Positions 1 to 16,529 of a stretch of DNA of 64,000 bases are shown piece after piece (position 1 is the first letter of the stretch; every line of letters begins with the position of its first letter). A program made the translations under genes and the position numbers. The stretch lies in the NCBI GenBank assembly GCA_963978545.1, contig OZ021732.1:23501688-23565687 (forward strand), read 5' to 3'. Source of the stretch: Linyphia triangularis (Eukaryota > Arthropoda > Arachnida > Araneae > Linyphiidae). The notes beneath the pieces are model-generated. The model was not told the DNA's origin, did no database searches, and worked only from the letters and a program-made list of their open reading frames with translations.

Positions 1-1453
1 TTATTCACTCCATTTTATGGTAATTTAATTGACTGCAATTTTACAAAAAAATCAAATGCTCCTTTTGCAATATTTTTAATAGTAAATAAAATTGTCAAAG
101 TATATATTTTGTATTTTTATAAACTTTTTGGATGGGTTGTATGCACTTTAAACATTTTTTCAAATTTCTTATTCTTCCCACTTTTCTTATTCCCTCCATT
201 TTATAGTAATTTAATTGTAACGCATTAACAAAAAATTTAATTGCATTTTTTTTACTTTATTTACTCATTTTCAAAATATATCGAAAAGTTATTGAGATAA
301 CTAGTAATATTGAATAGCTATTACTTAATTTATAAACAGAACTGTTCAGTTTATAAAATTATAACAAGTATTACATCATGTATTTTAACAAGCCTTGTAT
401 AGGTTTTATGTATTTTAAGTACACAATTTTAATATTCCGTTTATTGTTATTAGCTGAAAAATGTTTGTTTTGTTTTGTAAATAAATGCTTATGTATTTGC
501 AAGAAAGACGTAGTAGTGGATTAAAATTCCCATTTTATTAAAAGTAGGACAAACTTTTTCTACAATTAAAAGTTACTATGTGGTATAATTTCATTTTAGA
601 GTTTTCAAATGATTGATCATATATCAATTGCAAAATGTAAAAAAGTTTATCATTATTATGTTGGTTTTTTTACATTGTGGAAAAGACAAAATAATGTTTG
701 GGAAGGAAATTAGAATTTGGAGAAAATAATAGGTTTTTTTTAAGCTGTTTACTTCTGTACAGTGATACATGGAAAACTCAATTGAAACTGAAATATTTCA
801 ACCGTTGTGTTTGAAAACAAGAAGGCTTGAATAGCAAATTGTGATGTTATTTTTTGGGGATTCAAAAAACAATATAAAATTAAAACTTTGAGTTGTAAGA
901 TTTTTCTAGAGAATAAATAATTTATCTGGTGAAATGAATGATTTCATTTGTTTTGAAATATAATCTTACAAAAAATATATACATATTCCTCATAAAATAT
1001 TGTTTCCATTAATTTTTAACCAACATCGACATAATTTTAAACCTATTTTTTGCAATATTCTTTTATAAAAAAAAGAGGAATCATTCGATATCCCATTTTA
1101 CGATTTATTTTTTCTGCATATGCCTAATATCCACTGATCTTTAACTATAACTTCTGGATAGCTTACAAGCAGTTTTGCTTTGCAAGCAGATGAAGCCAAA
1201 TGAATGCAGTCTCCCATATATGCAATGTAATAAGCTGCTCACGGTTACAAATAGATTCTATCTAGTTTTGAGAAAAGTTGCTAATATATATCTGTATGGT
1301 GATTGCTAAGACTTCTTCGGTTTCAAGTCAATAAACAAGCATGTACTATCTAGTAGTTAGCGATATGTGATAATGTGTAGGAGTGCAGCAAGCAGACTAG
1401 ACTTGTCCTCTGTTCATCAGAGGAGTGGGTGGGAAGGAGAGAGGTGGCTACTG
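1..1453 (-). other. Presumed intron of still life, nothing recognised
   Basis: AT-rich sequence downstream (on the minus strand) of the still life exon donor. I found no open frame, RNA or structured repeat in it. It is assigned to an intron only because the exon at 1456-1613 ends in a donor site and the next exon of the family is not seen here. Confidence 0.6.
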
Positions 1454-1455
1454 AC

Positions 1456-1562
1456 CTGAGTAGGTGTCCATCCCGCCTTCTGGCATTCTGCCAGGGAGAG
1501 TCCTCGTATCGATAGGCTTTCCTGATGAGCGGGGCACAGGAACAGCTCAGCTTGTTCCCCAT
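1456..1562 (-). CDS. sif: First coding exon of still life (SIF/Tiam-type Rac GEF)
   Basis: The minus-strand translation begins MGNKLSCSCAPLIRKAYRYE and continues through DSPWQ and RRRDGHLLR, 36 residues in all. I recognise this as the N-terminus of arthropod still life, known in Drosophila as a synaptic Rho/Rac guanine-nucleotide exchange factor. MGNKLS fits an N-myristoylation signal (Gly2, Ser6), and Cys7 and Cys9 are likely palmitoylation sites, which suits membrane targeting. The start is fixed by an in-frame TGA at 1575-1577, upstream of ATG 1562-1560. Coding ends at 1456 in CAG|GTCAGT, a good splice donor. It splits the codon of Arg36 after two bases (phase 2), which matches continuation into the WH1-like domain expected in the next exon, outside the window. 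The exon is GC-richer than its surroundings. The identification is from memory of the family, not a search. Confidence 0.87.
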
Positions 1563-1613
1563 AGCGCCACTCACTCACACCCGCCACAGGACATGCCTAG
1601 CCAACGCGCCGAC
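1563..1613 (-). other. 5' untranslated part of the still life exon and its acceptor
   Basis: On the minus strand GTGTGTTTCAG| ends at 1614, a plausible 3' splice site with a short pyrimidine tract. It gives an exon of 158 nt (1613-1456) with 51 nt of 5' UTR before ATG 1562-1560. This implies at least one further upstream, non-coding exon. A transcription start inside this stretch is the alternative. Confidence 0.55.
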
Positions 1614-2724
1614 CTGAAACACACACTCTATTAGCATAACACTAGCAAATATTAACCTAATAACAAAAGTTCTCGAAGCCTTATATATGTTAGGTATTAA
1701 GACCGAAAACGCTCGAAACGAAAAACCGATCGTTCCAGACTTCTCCAGTTTTTCAGACAAAGTCGTGGGTCTGTTTGTTAGGTTAGTTAGAGTTTTCTTT
1801 ATTTATACCTCAGTTTGTATCAATCAATGATATCATTAACTAAGAGGGAAATAAAAAACATAGACCAACCATAATGCTTTATAATGTTTGTTACATTCAA
1901 TAATAATTTTTATTCTTTGAATTATATATACGTCCTATCACAAAATCGAACCAAATACATGCTCATGACCCATCTAGGTTAGTTTCAGATCCAGCCAATT
2001 TTTTAACTATTTACAGCTGAGGAACTTATGATGGGTTTCTGTACAGTTATAAGATTCAAGCTCTTATAAACTATCTCGTAATTTGGAACCGACACTTAAA
2101 GGACTTGGCTAGATAATACATGACCCATATAACTTAAGTTGTCCCAAGTAAAATATTGGACTGTAGTTATTAACATTGGGGTGGTAATTTTGCAAAGTAA
2201 TTTGCATAATGTTCAAGATTTCTGAAACTAAAATACATATAATTGTTGAAAAAAATATTTTACACTGTCTTTCATTTTAATTAAAAAAAAATGCTTATTT
2301 ATTATACATAATGGCCAATTACTTGGAGAAGTCTATGAAGTTTTGTCTAAAGTTTTGCAAACAGATTTTACAAGTTAAAAAATCAATTAGTAAGTTCTAT
2401 AGCTCGATAGTCAGCCAAAAGCTGTTTTTTGATTGATGAGCAACCAAAAAGTAAAAAGTATAGATACATAACATTTTGTCTTAGAAGATGGCATGGTTCA
2501 CAATGAGTAAAGATGCTCCTGAAAGCAGTTGAAGATTAATGCATTTTTTAGATTATAAGTGACAAAAATTAAATAATAAAATAATTTTTAATAATTTTTT
2601 TTATTGTATTGTCAACTTTTATGTGCAATTGCAACTTATATGTCATTTTGAGTACATCGCAATTTCATAGTGTTTGACTACAACGAAAAAACCCTCAATT
2701 CCGTGCCATAGACTAAGAGCTTAA
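1614..2724. other. Gap: AT-rich, presumed 5' intron of still life
   Basis: No gene or repeat structure recognised. One minus-strand open frame (1575-1760) runs across the acceptor and is not supported as coding. Confidence 0.5.
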
Positions 2725-3285
2725 TTGTCATTGACACAACTAGCCTATCTGCAAAATTTTCACTCGATTGGATGATGCAAATGGGTTAGGTTAATTAATC
2801 TTCTGAAGCAATAATAGTAGCGTGTATAAAAGCGACCTTTTAGTGAAAGAACTCAAAACTAGATAAAATGAATCATTGAAAATGAATTTATCTGCCAAGT
2901 TTCAGCTCGATTGGCTGATGGTAAATGGGTTAGGTTAATTAGTCTTCCCATTCACTAATAGTAGCGTTTGTAAAAGGGATCCTTTAGGGACAGATCCCTA
3001 ACCTTTATAGAATGCATTGTCATCGACAAAGATACCTGCTAAGATTTCAGCTTGATCAGATGACGCCAAGTGGTTTAGGTTAATTAGTCTTCCGAAGTGA
3101 TGATGGTAGCATATGTTTGAATGCGACCTTCTAGTGACAACCCCACAAACTTGATAGAATTCATTGCCATTCGCAATGAATCAATTTGCCAAACATCAGC
3201 TGGATTAGATGACGGCATGTGGGTTAATTAGCTCTTCACAGACTTGCACACAAACACAATTTAAGTAAATATAAAGGGTTTAAAA
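2725..3285 (+). repeat. Four diverged tandem units of about 145 bp
   Basis: A module with GATTGGATGACGGCAA-like, GGGTTAGGTTAATTAGTCTTC and TAGTAGCG...GCGACCTTTTAGTGA segments recurs with anchors near 2765, 2908, 3053 and 3202, a period of 143-149 bp. The array ends in CACAATTTAAGTAAATATAAAGGGTTT. Two related units with the same style of ending lie at 42330-42545, so this is a dispersed element with variable unit number, not a unique local duplication. Class unknown; no coding potential seen. Confidence 0.8.
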
Positions 3286-5318
3286 ATAGTGAGTGTTATG
3301 AGAGTTATTGGATCAATATTTGTTCCCATTGCAGTTATTTGTAGCTATTTAATTAAGATATTTTAATTATGTATCCTCTTAAATGACAAAATTTCAACAA
3401 TGCCAGATTTCGACATGGGAGATTTAGTAGTGTATCGTCTGTTGCCATTTGGCTACTCATTGTAAAACACTGAAGTTTACTAGGTAATAAAGTTTAAAGG
3501 AAAACAAACAAAATACACGATTTTTAAACGTTGAAATTATTTTAATCTGAAAACTATAATATCCTATCCGAAAATTTCTATAATTTCATAGATCTAACAA
3601 GATTTGTGGAGTAGGTGATGATTTTTGGTCATCATTACTTTATCAACTATAAGATACAGTTTGAGAATTTTTAATAAAACTTGCGCTAAAAGTAAAAAAT
3701 ATTTTTTTAGTTTAACTTGTTTGGCTTGAGTGGAGATAAAAATTGGTATTTTGATGGATTTGTATTTGAATTATTGAATGACATTATTTTGAATATTGCT
3801 TGACGTTCTGCATTAAAAAGTACTTTTTATATTTTTGAAAATGCATTACTTTTTTTTTAAGTCGTAAATGGTTTAATATTCTTTTTTCTAGTTTAGTATC
3901 TATTATTAATTATTATTATTAAATATAATAATGAAGATGTTTGATAACATTTTGTAAGTATATTGATGTATACTTTGGTGTCAACTTAAAAATAAATTAA
4001 AACCCAATGCCATCTTTCTAAAGAGATCAAAGCTAACATCGAATAAGTTTTTTATCAGAATACTGCATCTGAGGCTTTCTAATTAATGAGTTTTAGTGCT
4101 GTTGAAAAGGCATTTGTTCTTGACATGTTTGTAGTCTTATTTTTGCCTTGATATTTAGTTACGAATCGAAAAATAATTTCCCAGCAAAGTGTACTTAAAC
4201 ACTAAAATAGCACACACTACGATTTCCTAAATGAAAAATGAGAACGCTAATTTAAATGAATAAATGTATAAACAATTTTTTAATAAAATATTTGAAGACA
4301 AAAATTCAGTCAGATTTCTTTGTTTAAACGAAATTAATGAAAATATCATTTACAGTTTTTAGTTTATTTTTTAATTGCGGTGAAATGTTGTTTTTAATTC
4401 ATTAGATTTTGAATGGCATTTATTTTATTCGTGTTAAAAGAAAACTTAACTAATCATAAAGCATAATTTATAATAATTGTAAAAAAAAAATGTATGAAAC
4501 TTATTTATGAAAATATATCCTCTCAATTGATAGCAAATTCTTAACTTATTCAAAGCATGAAATAAAAATCCAATTAAAATAAGAACATGACATTTTTAAA
4601 ATCGAATTATTTGTCAAATTTTTTCTATGAGATTTTATGTATAACATTATTTGGAGCTGGGTTTTTCTGTCGTATCACAAATCGCATCAACACAAACTAC
4701 TACTAATCACAATAACACCATTAAAAGTAAATTCGAATATTCACATTGAAGTAGCCAATCCATATTTAATTCTTTTTACTTCAGAAATATTGATTAGCGG
4801 TGGTTAGTGACATCATCATGCGTACTGTAAATATCATGACAAAACGATTGCTCTGGTTATTTTAAAGAGGTTTTGAGAGTTATGTGCATGGCGGTAATAC
4901 ACTGTCGGCTTAAGTTTTCAATTTCAATTTATTAAGATTTCAAAATAACCAAAGTTATAAGATTTATTATTTGTCTTAATTACCTTTAGAATCTTGCACA
5001 TAATTTAGCATATTTTTAAATATTCATCATCGTTTCTCTGTTTATAAGAACAGATATATGGTCAAGAACTAAAGCTTACTCTACATTTGAGTACATTTAG
5101 TACATTAGTTTTGTTTAGGAGGTGGGTATTAATTAGATTTTATGTTCATATGAAAAACAATATATTTCAAAATCTATGCAACAAACTCCATAATATTTGA
5201 AGCGAGTTTTTTCTCTAACTCGTTATAATTGAAACATGAAATTATCTAGCTATTTAATGTATTAAAAATTATGAATATTGAAAAAAAAAACAATATTTTG
5301 CAAAATTTATTCTTACTG
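3286..5318. other. Gap: AT-rich, no gene recognised
   Basis: Nothing coding seen. The stretch 4650-4880 is a little more complex in sequence (TAATCACAATAACACC, GATTAGCGGTGGTTAGTGA) and could be a regulatory segment, but this is weak. Confidence 0.4.
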
Positions 5319-5914
5319 AAGGGGGTCCAGCGCAGAAATATTTTCAAAATTGTCACAAAAAAAAATTGCTTTAAAAAATAAAATGTTCAATTAGAATCAT
5401 TGTGATACCTCATTTATAATGCTACCCCTTTCCATTGACTTGCAGTTATCAAATTAATATCTGACAGTTGACGCTAACTTAGTTGCTGCATGAACTTAAA
5501 ACAGCTTTTTCTCACTGATGATTTTTTTTTATACATATATAATTGGAAATAATTCCATTTGTAATTAAGATTCATATTGTATTAACTCTTTAAAACATTG
5601 TTACTGAACAAGATTTTAAAACTTTGTTTTTTTTCTCCAGTTATGATTTATTATTATTATTATTTTTTTTTTAAATTTTAATTTTAATTTTAAAAGAGAA
5701 AAAAAATACAAACTTTTATACTAAAAAATTTTTATTTTAAAGTTTATTAAGATATTTGTTATTATAAAAACATTTAATGCGTTGTTTTTTTTATTAAGAA
5801 AAAAAAAATTAATAGATTTTATAGACCAGTACACTGTTTTACAGTTACAGAAAATAAATTGTGTTAATCTAACAAATATTAAAGAAATTAAAATTTTGGA
5901 CTCTGGACCCCCTT
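5319..5914. mobile_element. Possible 600-bp MITE with 12-bp terminal inverted repeats
   Basis: AAGGGGGTCCAG at 5319-5330 is matched by its exact reverse complement at 5903-5914. The interior is AT-rich and non-coding. I see no clean target-site duplication, and identity between the arms fades beyond about 12-15 bp, so the call rests on the termini alone. Confidence 0.4.
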
Positions 5915-5917
5915 AAA

Positions 5918-9916
<3,999 letters not shown>

Positions 9917-10137
9917 GATAATTGCATTACAATGCTCTTAGGGGAACATGAAGAGGAATATCAGCTTATTAGAAAATGGTTATAACAATAAGGTACAAAC
10001 ACATCCCTTTTTACATAGCCGCAAATGTATTTGGTGTTTCATCTGATCAAATAAATTTCTGTTCACCTACCAAACGAGTTCAAACATTTATATAGTAAAA
10101 GACAGCTTATTTGACATATGAAATGTGTCTGGAAAGT

Positions 10138-10812
10138 CTAAACCTCCCTAAAAATGCGACCATTCACGGAATACAAATTCAAAATTTGTATTTTGCGAAG
10201 AACAAATGCTCGTTTCATAACACGTCTCTTTTTAAAAGATTCAAACACAACTATTCCTTTCTCTACCGACTTACGCCAGTGCATCAGAAAGCGGTCACTG
10301 ACTGTCATCAACGCGAGCGAAATGCAGTTTGCGCCGGTCGATGGATGCCCCATCCATGAGCAGAGAAGGTTTCCAGACCGAGAATAACTGCCTTTGGGTA
10401 TAGATTGCAGAGTTGCATCCCAGCTTATGCCACGCCAACATTTCTTATCGCTTGCCTCCTGAAGCAGCAGAAAAAAAATATATATAAATATATATATTTT
10501 TTTACTTTCTTTTAATGTACAACCGTTGCACCAGATTTCTTGGTTGTTAACTGCCATTCGAAATATCAAGGTGTCTTCATGGTGGGGCTTAGACCTGGAA
10601 TGGTAACTCAATCTGCGGTTTATTGTAGACTCTTTGTCCAGTAATAAATAAGGATTAGGGTTGAAATTACAGACTGTGCTAAGAAAAATTTGCATTCTCT
10701 TGTTTTTTAAAAAGCTGTAAATTATAGTTGCATTAGAAACTGGAATGGACTTGCTGTACATAATATGGAATGGATTTGATATCCATTCCATATTATGTAA
10801 GAATAAAGGCAT
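10138..10812 (-). other. Unassigned 224-codon open frame, possible transposon remnant
   Basis: This is one of the longest open frames in the window outside simple repeats, in a GC-richer stretch (10150-10640). The C-terminal part (DRFLMHWRKSVEKG then VVFESFKKRRVMKRAFV) has the basic and aromatic look of the end of a mariner-like transposase. The frame ends just before ACTTTCCAGACAC on the minus strand, which would suit an inverted-repeat terminus. I found neither a second terminus nor catalytic motifs. The N-terminal half runs through low-complexity sequence. An overlapping plus-strand frame at 10111-10387 is equally unassigned. Function unknown. Confidence 0.25.
10757..10799. repeat. Perfect 19-bp inverted repeat with 5-nt loop
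   Basis: TACATAATATGGAATGGAT at 10757-10775 and its exact complement at 10781-10799 flank TTGAT. It would form a stable cruciform or RNA hairpin. Confidence 0.9.
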
Positions 10813-11319
10813 TGAATCAAGTGCAATATTATATACAGTGGATTTAATGAATATGATTCGTAAAAGAAAACAGTATTACTGTGTCAACAAAAAAACTTTC
10901 ATTTTACCAAATGTACAGAAAAACAGGTTTTTTTAAGGGTTGCTATTTCTAAAATTTTAAAATATTGTTTAAATCTAGAAAAAATGATTTTTTTTTTAAG
11001 TTAGAAGTGGAGTACTCAGCTATAAAAACATATTTATTACAACTAATAGGAATTACAATGCACGTCAAATTTCAGTGATAATTTTTTACCATATTTATTG
11101 CTATAACTTTAAGGTTTTAGTTTTAAAATTGTTATTAAATTTTTTTTAAATGACATAACTTGCTTTTTAAATATCTTTTTTTAAGATTCAATAAAATAAA
11201 TCAAAGCTAAATTATTAAGAATTTATCAGTATATTTTGCACATAATATTTCACACATACGATAAATTGGCAATTATTAAATAAGCAAGGCGTTATTTATA
11301 TAAATACAAATGTAATTAA
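10813..11319. other. Gap: AT-rich, nothing recognised
   Basis: T-rich and A-rich tracts only; no supported feature. Confidence 0.4.
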
Positions 11320-11665
11320 GGTATAGAACATTACTCAATTTTCAATTGCACTATAATACTGATTTAAATTTGATATATATCAGTGTAATTTACCGCTCAC
11401 ATTTTAAAAATTGTCACTTATTTAAAAAAATATATATATAAGAAAATGGTAATTTTATCTACATATGTTTGGCGTTAATTATTATGTTGGAGGGGGGGAG
11501 CGAAATTTGCAATGCGTTTTTCGATAATTAACCTTTCACCTTTCTTGAATATGAAACGGAGGATAAGCAGTCGCTGATGAACGATGCTCAAGAAAAGAGA
11601 ACTGTGATTGAAGACATTCGTTTTTCAACTTTTTACTCTTTTATTCCATTTCTACGGACATTTTA
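11320..11665 (-). repeat. R1 dispersed repeat, copy A (minus orientation)
   Basis: Read on the minus strand, the sequence includes TTGAGCATCGTTCATCAGCGA, then TCCGTTTCAT, then GTGCAATTGAAAATTGAGTAATGTTCTATACC, in the same order as the plus-strand copies at 14.9, 24.6, 30.4 and 52.2 kb. It lacks the upstream half seen in the longer copies. No coding sequence. Confidence 0.65.
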
Positions 11666-11669
11666 TGAT

Positions 11670-14600
11670 GTTAATTGATTCCCTGTTGATTCCATGCAAA
11701 CGTAACAATGCCAAAGTAGTTTGTTTCTCAAAGAAATAGAAGTTTTATAGTAAAGCTTATTGGTATTGGAAATTTTTTAAATGTGCTTTATAAATATTTT
11801 TTCAGTTTAAAGAAGTAAATTCTGAATGAATGAGAATATAATCCAAGTTACAATTAAGAATTAAGGGACCTTGAACAAGAAGTTATGGTAAATAGGGTTC
11901 AATTGTACAACACCTGCGAAATATTTGTGACCAATTACAATAGACATTTAAAAAAAAAAAAAAAGGGGGGGGGGGGATTTTTCACATTCTCTTATCCAAT
12001 CAGAATGATGATTTCCTTTACCCCGAACATAATATTAGTATATGATGTATCTATGTATAAAATTCATTCCTTGATAATAAAGAAAAATCATTCCAAATAT
12101 TTGCAAAAAACTGGCATATCTTGACCAAACGGTCTCATGATACTTCAAAATATTTTTCGTGATTATATTAAAAAGGAATCAACCTCTTATGATATTACTA
12201 CTGATACACAAACAAATAACTTTAAAAAACATTGAAAGCAAATTACAAAGAATTTGCCTGCATCTTTAAAAAGTAAAGTATTATAATATATTTAGAATAT
12301 TTTTAACTCTACAGCTACAGACATATACGACAAATTGTAAATATATATTACATATTTTGAATAAAAAGTATTGTATCAAAATTATCTCCCCAATTTGAGT
12401 GAGGTATAGTGCATAATTTTATTAAAAAAGATGGGTAAAATTAAAAATAAAACTTGCAAAGATCCATTTTATATATTTAAATGGAGAGAGAGAGATTTCT
12501 ATCAAAATATACATTATGCCTTAATTCAAAATTGAAATGGTCAGCTTGGGGTGAAAATGAACTTACTCCACATTTGGTCTCGAATTAATTTTGCAATTTT
12601 TGGTGTGTTTAGGAACAGGAAGATAAGATCAATAAGTAAAAGCCTTCAACTTGATCACATTTTCTTCAGCTTAAAATAAACTTGTGGTAAATAAGTGATA
12701 CGCAAAAGGGCTAAGCTAATCTTGAATTAGCACTTTAGAAATTTTGCTCTCTTGAAATCTTTTCACTTTAAAACGACGAAATATAAATCTAAGTGATCTA
12801 CTATGAGATAATCTTATATTTCTACGCACTATTATAAAATAATATTCTGATAAGGCTTATTTAGATTAAAATCAAACAGCAGTGTTAAAGATTTAAGCAT
12901 TTTGAAGTCATTTATGTTTCAACACAGGAAGTTGTTCTTAACCAGTCTTAATTTCTTCAAAAAGCAACTCCTTTCTAGGTGAAAACACCGTAACAATTAT
13001 TCCTAAATGTTAAACTTGATTTATTCCATACAATGCCAGCTTCGAGAATTACTTCCCAAATGTGGCGCACAGAATGTTCGACAAGCAACCCTAAATGCAA
13101 GGTAGGGGAAGTAATCCGAAAACGCACGCTTCCTAAAAACAACAAAACTGGAGGAGGGGGGGGGGGGGAGGAGTAACTGAGAAAATGGGATCTGTTATGT
13201 ATACGGTCCAATAGGTTGAGGTGAACTTGAATAGCAGCCATTTTGCACCGCTGTCCTTCCAAAGAACAGCATAATGTGCTCGCTTTTTTTTTTTTTTTTT
13301 TTTTTGCTTTGTTTTCCTCCTCTGTTCTTTCGTGAACGGAGAAATGAAAGTGCTCTGAATTGGATGAGGAAGAACCTTTTCCCGCAGAAAATGAGCCTGC
13401 GTAAGCGGAGGTGGAACGAGAGGTTTTTGTTGGAGGGATGGGGGCTCGAAACAGGAATTTGTTTCTGTTCAACCAATCTCTAAAGCATATGAAGAAAACA
13501 TTAAGACGTTCTTTGGGTAAAGGGAAATGTAAAGTTGGGTTTGGACCCTGAAATAAATTTTGCGGGATTCGTTTTGAGTACTGAAGTTTATTTGATTTTG
13601 AAAGAGTTTCGATTTATTCACTTTGTAATGTTTTTCAATTATGGAGTTGATACACAATCTCTATTAGTATTAACTCCTATTAAATTTGTAGAATAATGTA
13701 AATAATTGATTGTTTGATTTAAGTTCAACTTTAGTTTGAAATATCCCTCTTTTTGGAATAAGTTCCTAGTAAATTTTCCTGATGCTAATTATAACCGAAT
13801 ATTTATACCAAAATAGTTTTTTTCATTTATTATAAATGAAATGTACAAATTGAGTATGTTATAAAAAGAACATATAATGTACTGTTTTTGTATTTTTTTT
13901 ATCAAAGGATAAAACCTGAAACAGCATGTAAGAATGCAGATTCTTTTATACAAAACAATCTTACTTTATTAATAATAAAAATCTCTCACGTCTATAGTCG
14001 ATAATTTCGAAATATTTTTCTCATTTAAACTTTAAGAGTTATTTAAATTTTGAATAGAAAAAAGGCCAAAATCCTGTATTTGAAGTTAGCTTTCTTGAAA
14101 TACAAACCCAATGCAAGACCATATTGATGTTTTTGGACCTATGTTATATTATAGTGGAAAATATTAGTTTCTTAAAACGATATAAATTCTATATATTTAA
14201 GAAAAAGACAATCAGAAATCAAAAATGCATTTTTCTATTTTTATATGCATAAAATATTTATATCCCCGCTTTTACCTAAAAACTCTCCTTTTTATGCAAA
14301 AGAAATTGATTACTTAGGTTTACAGTTTACACTGAATATGTGTGATAATTTCGTTTAGGTCCACATTTCACCAAACGAACTACTTAAACCATTGCTTAGT
14401 TTATTATCACGCAATATTTATTTTAATAAATGAGAGTTTTTCAAATACAAATTCAGCAACGCAAACTTCTCACATAATTTAAAATTGTGATGATTTTGAA
14501 AAAAAAAAAAAAAGTAATTTTACTTAGCACAAAGATGTTATTTTTTAAAAACTTGTTGTATAAAAATAACATTTTAGGAATGTTTATAAAAGAATTCGTA

Positions 14601-14935
14601 AGTGTATGAAAATATTGATTGCCAGAACAGATCAAAAATGTAATATTTAAAATATTTTGATTTTCAAAGAATGATTTATAAAAGTAATGAAGAGGGGTGC
14701 AAATTAAATGTATTCAGTGCTAAAATTTTATCGATAAAATATGTATAACAAAGCCTTAGGAATAGAATATGCTCTCATCGCATAAAAATGTAGAACATAA
14801 AATAAAGAATCCTTTTATGTTAAAATGTGTACTTAAATTCTTAACCTGTCAACTAGTACTTTAATAATGGAAAGAGAATGGACTGCTTTTTATTACTTTT
14901 AATTACCCATAAATTTAACTACCCACAGGGTAATA
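11670..14935. other. Gap: no gene recognised
   Basis: Holds an A14 tract followed by a G11 tract near 11950, a G12 run near 13160 and a poly-T run near 13285. The 165-codon minus-strand frame at 12975-13472 is Ser-, Lys- and Pro-rich because of these runs, and I do not support it as a gene. The surrounding 13000-13480 is somewhat GC-richer. Confidence 0.4.
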
Positions 14936-14939
14936 AAAA

Positions 14940-15028
14940 TATAGCATTCGGTCAAAAAATGATTTTTTTTGCATTTCTCCACATTTTTGGAACATCCTGA
15001 TTTAAAAAAAGTGGTCTGGAAAAAATGG

Positions 15029-15082
<54 letters not shown>

Positions 15083-15580
15083 TGGATGGCAAAGGATGGC
15101 ACAAGGACCTAACAATAAGGCTTTCATCAAAATCGCGCATGCGCACAGGGTAGCTACCTTTGAAAAAATCATGTTTTTCAGTAATTGCTGAAAAACGGCT
15201 CTAGCGATTTTGCTCAAAATCTCTGTGATAATGCTTCTTAAGGTGTTCTAGACATCCCCACTTCCGAAATTCCCGTAAAAATACTTTAATAGCGTAAAAA
15301 GTTGAAAAAAGAATGCCTTTAACACACAGTTCTCTTTCTTTAGGCAGACCTCATTGACGATCGTTTTTCCTTCTACCCTCAGTTTCACTTATAATAAATA
15401 AAAGATAATATAAGAATTATCGAAAAGTATATAGCCAAAAGGCCTTTTGCTGAAGGTTTTTTCTAAATGAATGATGATAATATAAAAACGGTAAATGACA
15501 CAAATCCACGTCAGTATTATTGCGCAATTGAAAATTGTGCTATGTTCTACACCCTTATTTAAAACTCCTTTATATTAATC
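14940..15580 (+). repeat. R1 dispersed repeat, copy B
   Basis: Shares with copies at 30.4 and 52.2 kb: AACATCCTGATTTAAAAAAAG, AAGGCTTTCATCAAAATCGC, GGCTCTAGCGATTTTG, AAAATCTCTGTGATAATGC, CATCCCCACTTCCGAAATT and the downstream CAATTGAAAATTGTGCTATG. A TG microsatellite has expanded in it at 15030-15076, where the other copies have a short GTGTGT stretch. Confidence 0.8.
15030..15076. repeat. (TG)n microsatellite inside R1 copy B
   Basis: About 23 TG units; the Thr-His open frames on the minus strand are artefacts of it. Confidence 0.95.
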
Positions 15581-15584
15581 CCTA

Positions 15585-16529
15585 AAACCTTTATTTTAAA
15601 CTTAATTCCTTCTATAAAAGTTTATAATAAATGCTGTCCAATTCTTAGTTTTTTTTTTTTTTCAATCTTGTACTTTTTAAATAAATGCATGATTCAGTAA
15701 TGGAAAATAAATCTTAATAACATTCTTTAAAAATTTTGTTTAACTTTTCATGCAAAATAAGCAAACATTCGAATTGCAACTTCATGGGAAGTTCTAAATA
15801 AAAGCAATGGATTCCAAAGATGATGTGGTATGGTGATAATGCGAGAGCATTTGGTTCAAAGTACCCTGGCCTGGATCATTAGAAGCAAGAGCAAGCGATT
15901 CCAATGATCACATTAAGCTGAACAAACGCACTGTTTAACACTTGCACATGATCATTAAATAACACAAACGGGCCATTAGCAACAACGCCGCCGTAGCAAA
16001 GATTTGCCTGTTAATGATTCGCGATCATCGCTTTCAATGAAACTGTGACAAGTCATTCGTGTTTTTTGTCGTCCTGTGTGGCTCAACAGAACTTATATCG
16101 GATAGAAAGATTTCGAAATTAACATCTCAAATTTATGAATGTGGGATGGCTTCAAGTCTCAATTATTTCCTTCTTGCTAACCTTATCACGGTTACAAGGA
16201 ATAATTTTCGGGGGAAAAGGAAACTTCCTGTTTTATCTGTCTATCAAATGGAACTTATAGGTGGCTTCGTCACCAATCAACTTCTTTAGTAGCAAAAAAT
16301 GAATGGCGATTGGCTAATGGAATTTGGAAATTTGAATTTGTTTTGAAAGGTGTATTGGTTTTGGTCACTAGCATATCACAAGTCTTGCTATACGATATAA
16401 ACCCACTTTAAATTACACCATTGGATGGGAAACATAATGGGAAATATTTATAATTGAAAAACTTGTGTAAAATAGGAATATACACCGACAAGTAGATTTA
16501 GTACATTATGTTGTTATCATTATTATTAT

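Noticed and set aside
12975..13472. 165-residue Ser/Lys/Pro-rich protein, minus strand
   Set aside because: Runs of Lys and Pro come from T and G homopolymers; overlapping frames are equally open and none is recognisable.
14899..15217. Thr-His repeat proteins on the minus strand
   Set aside because: They translate a (TG)n microsatellite inside a dispersed repeat.
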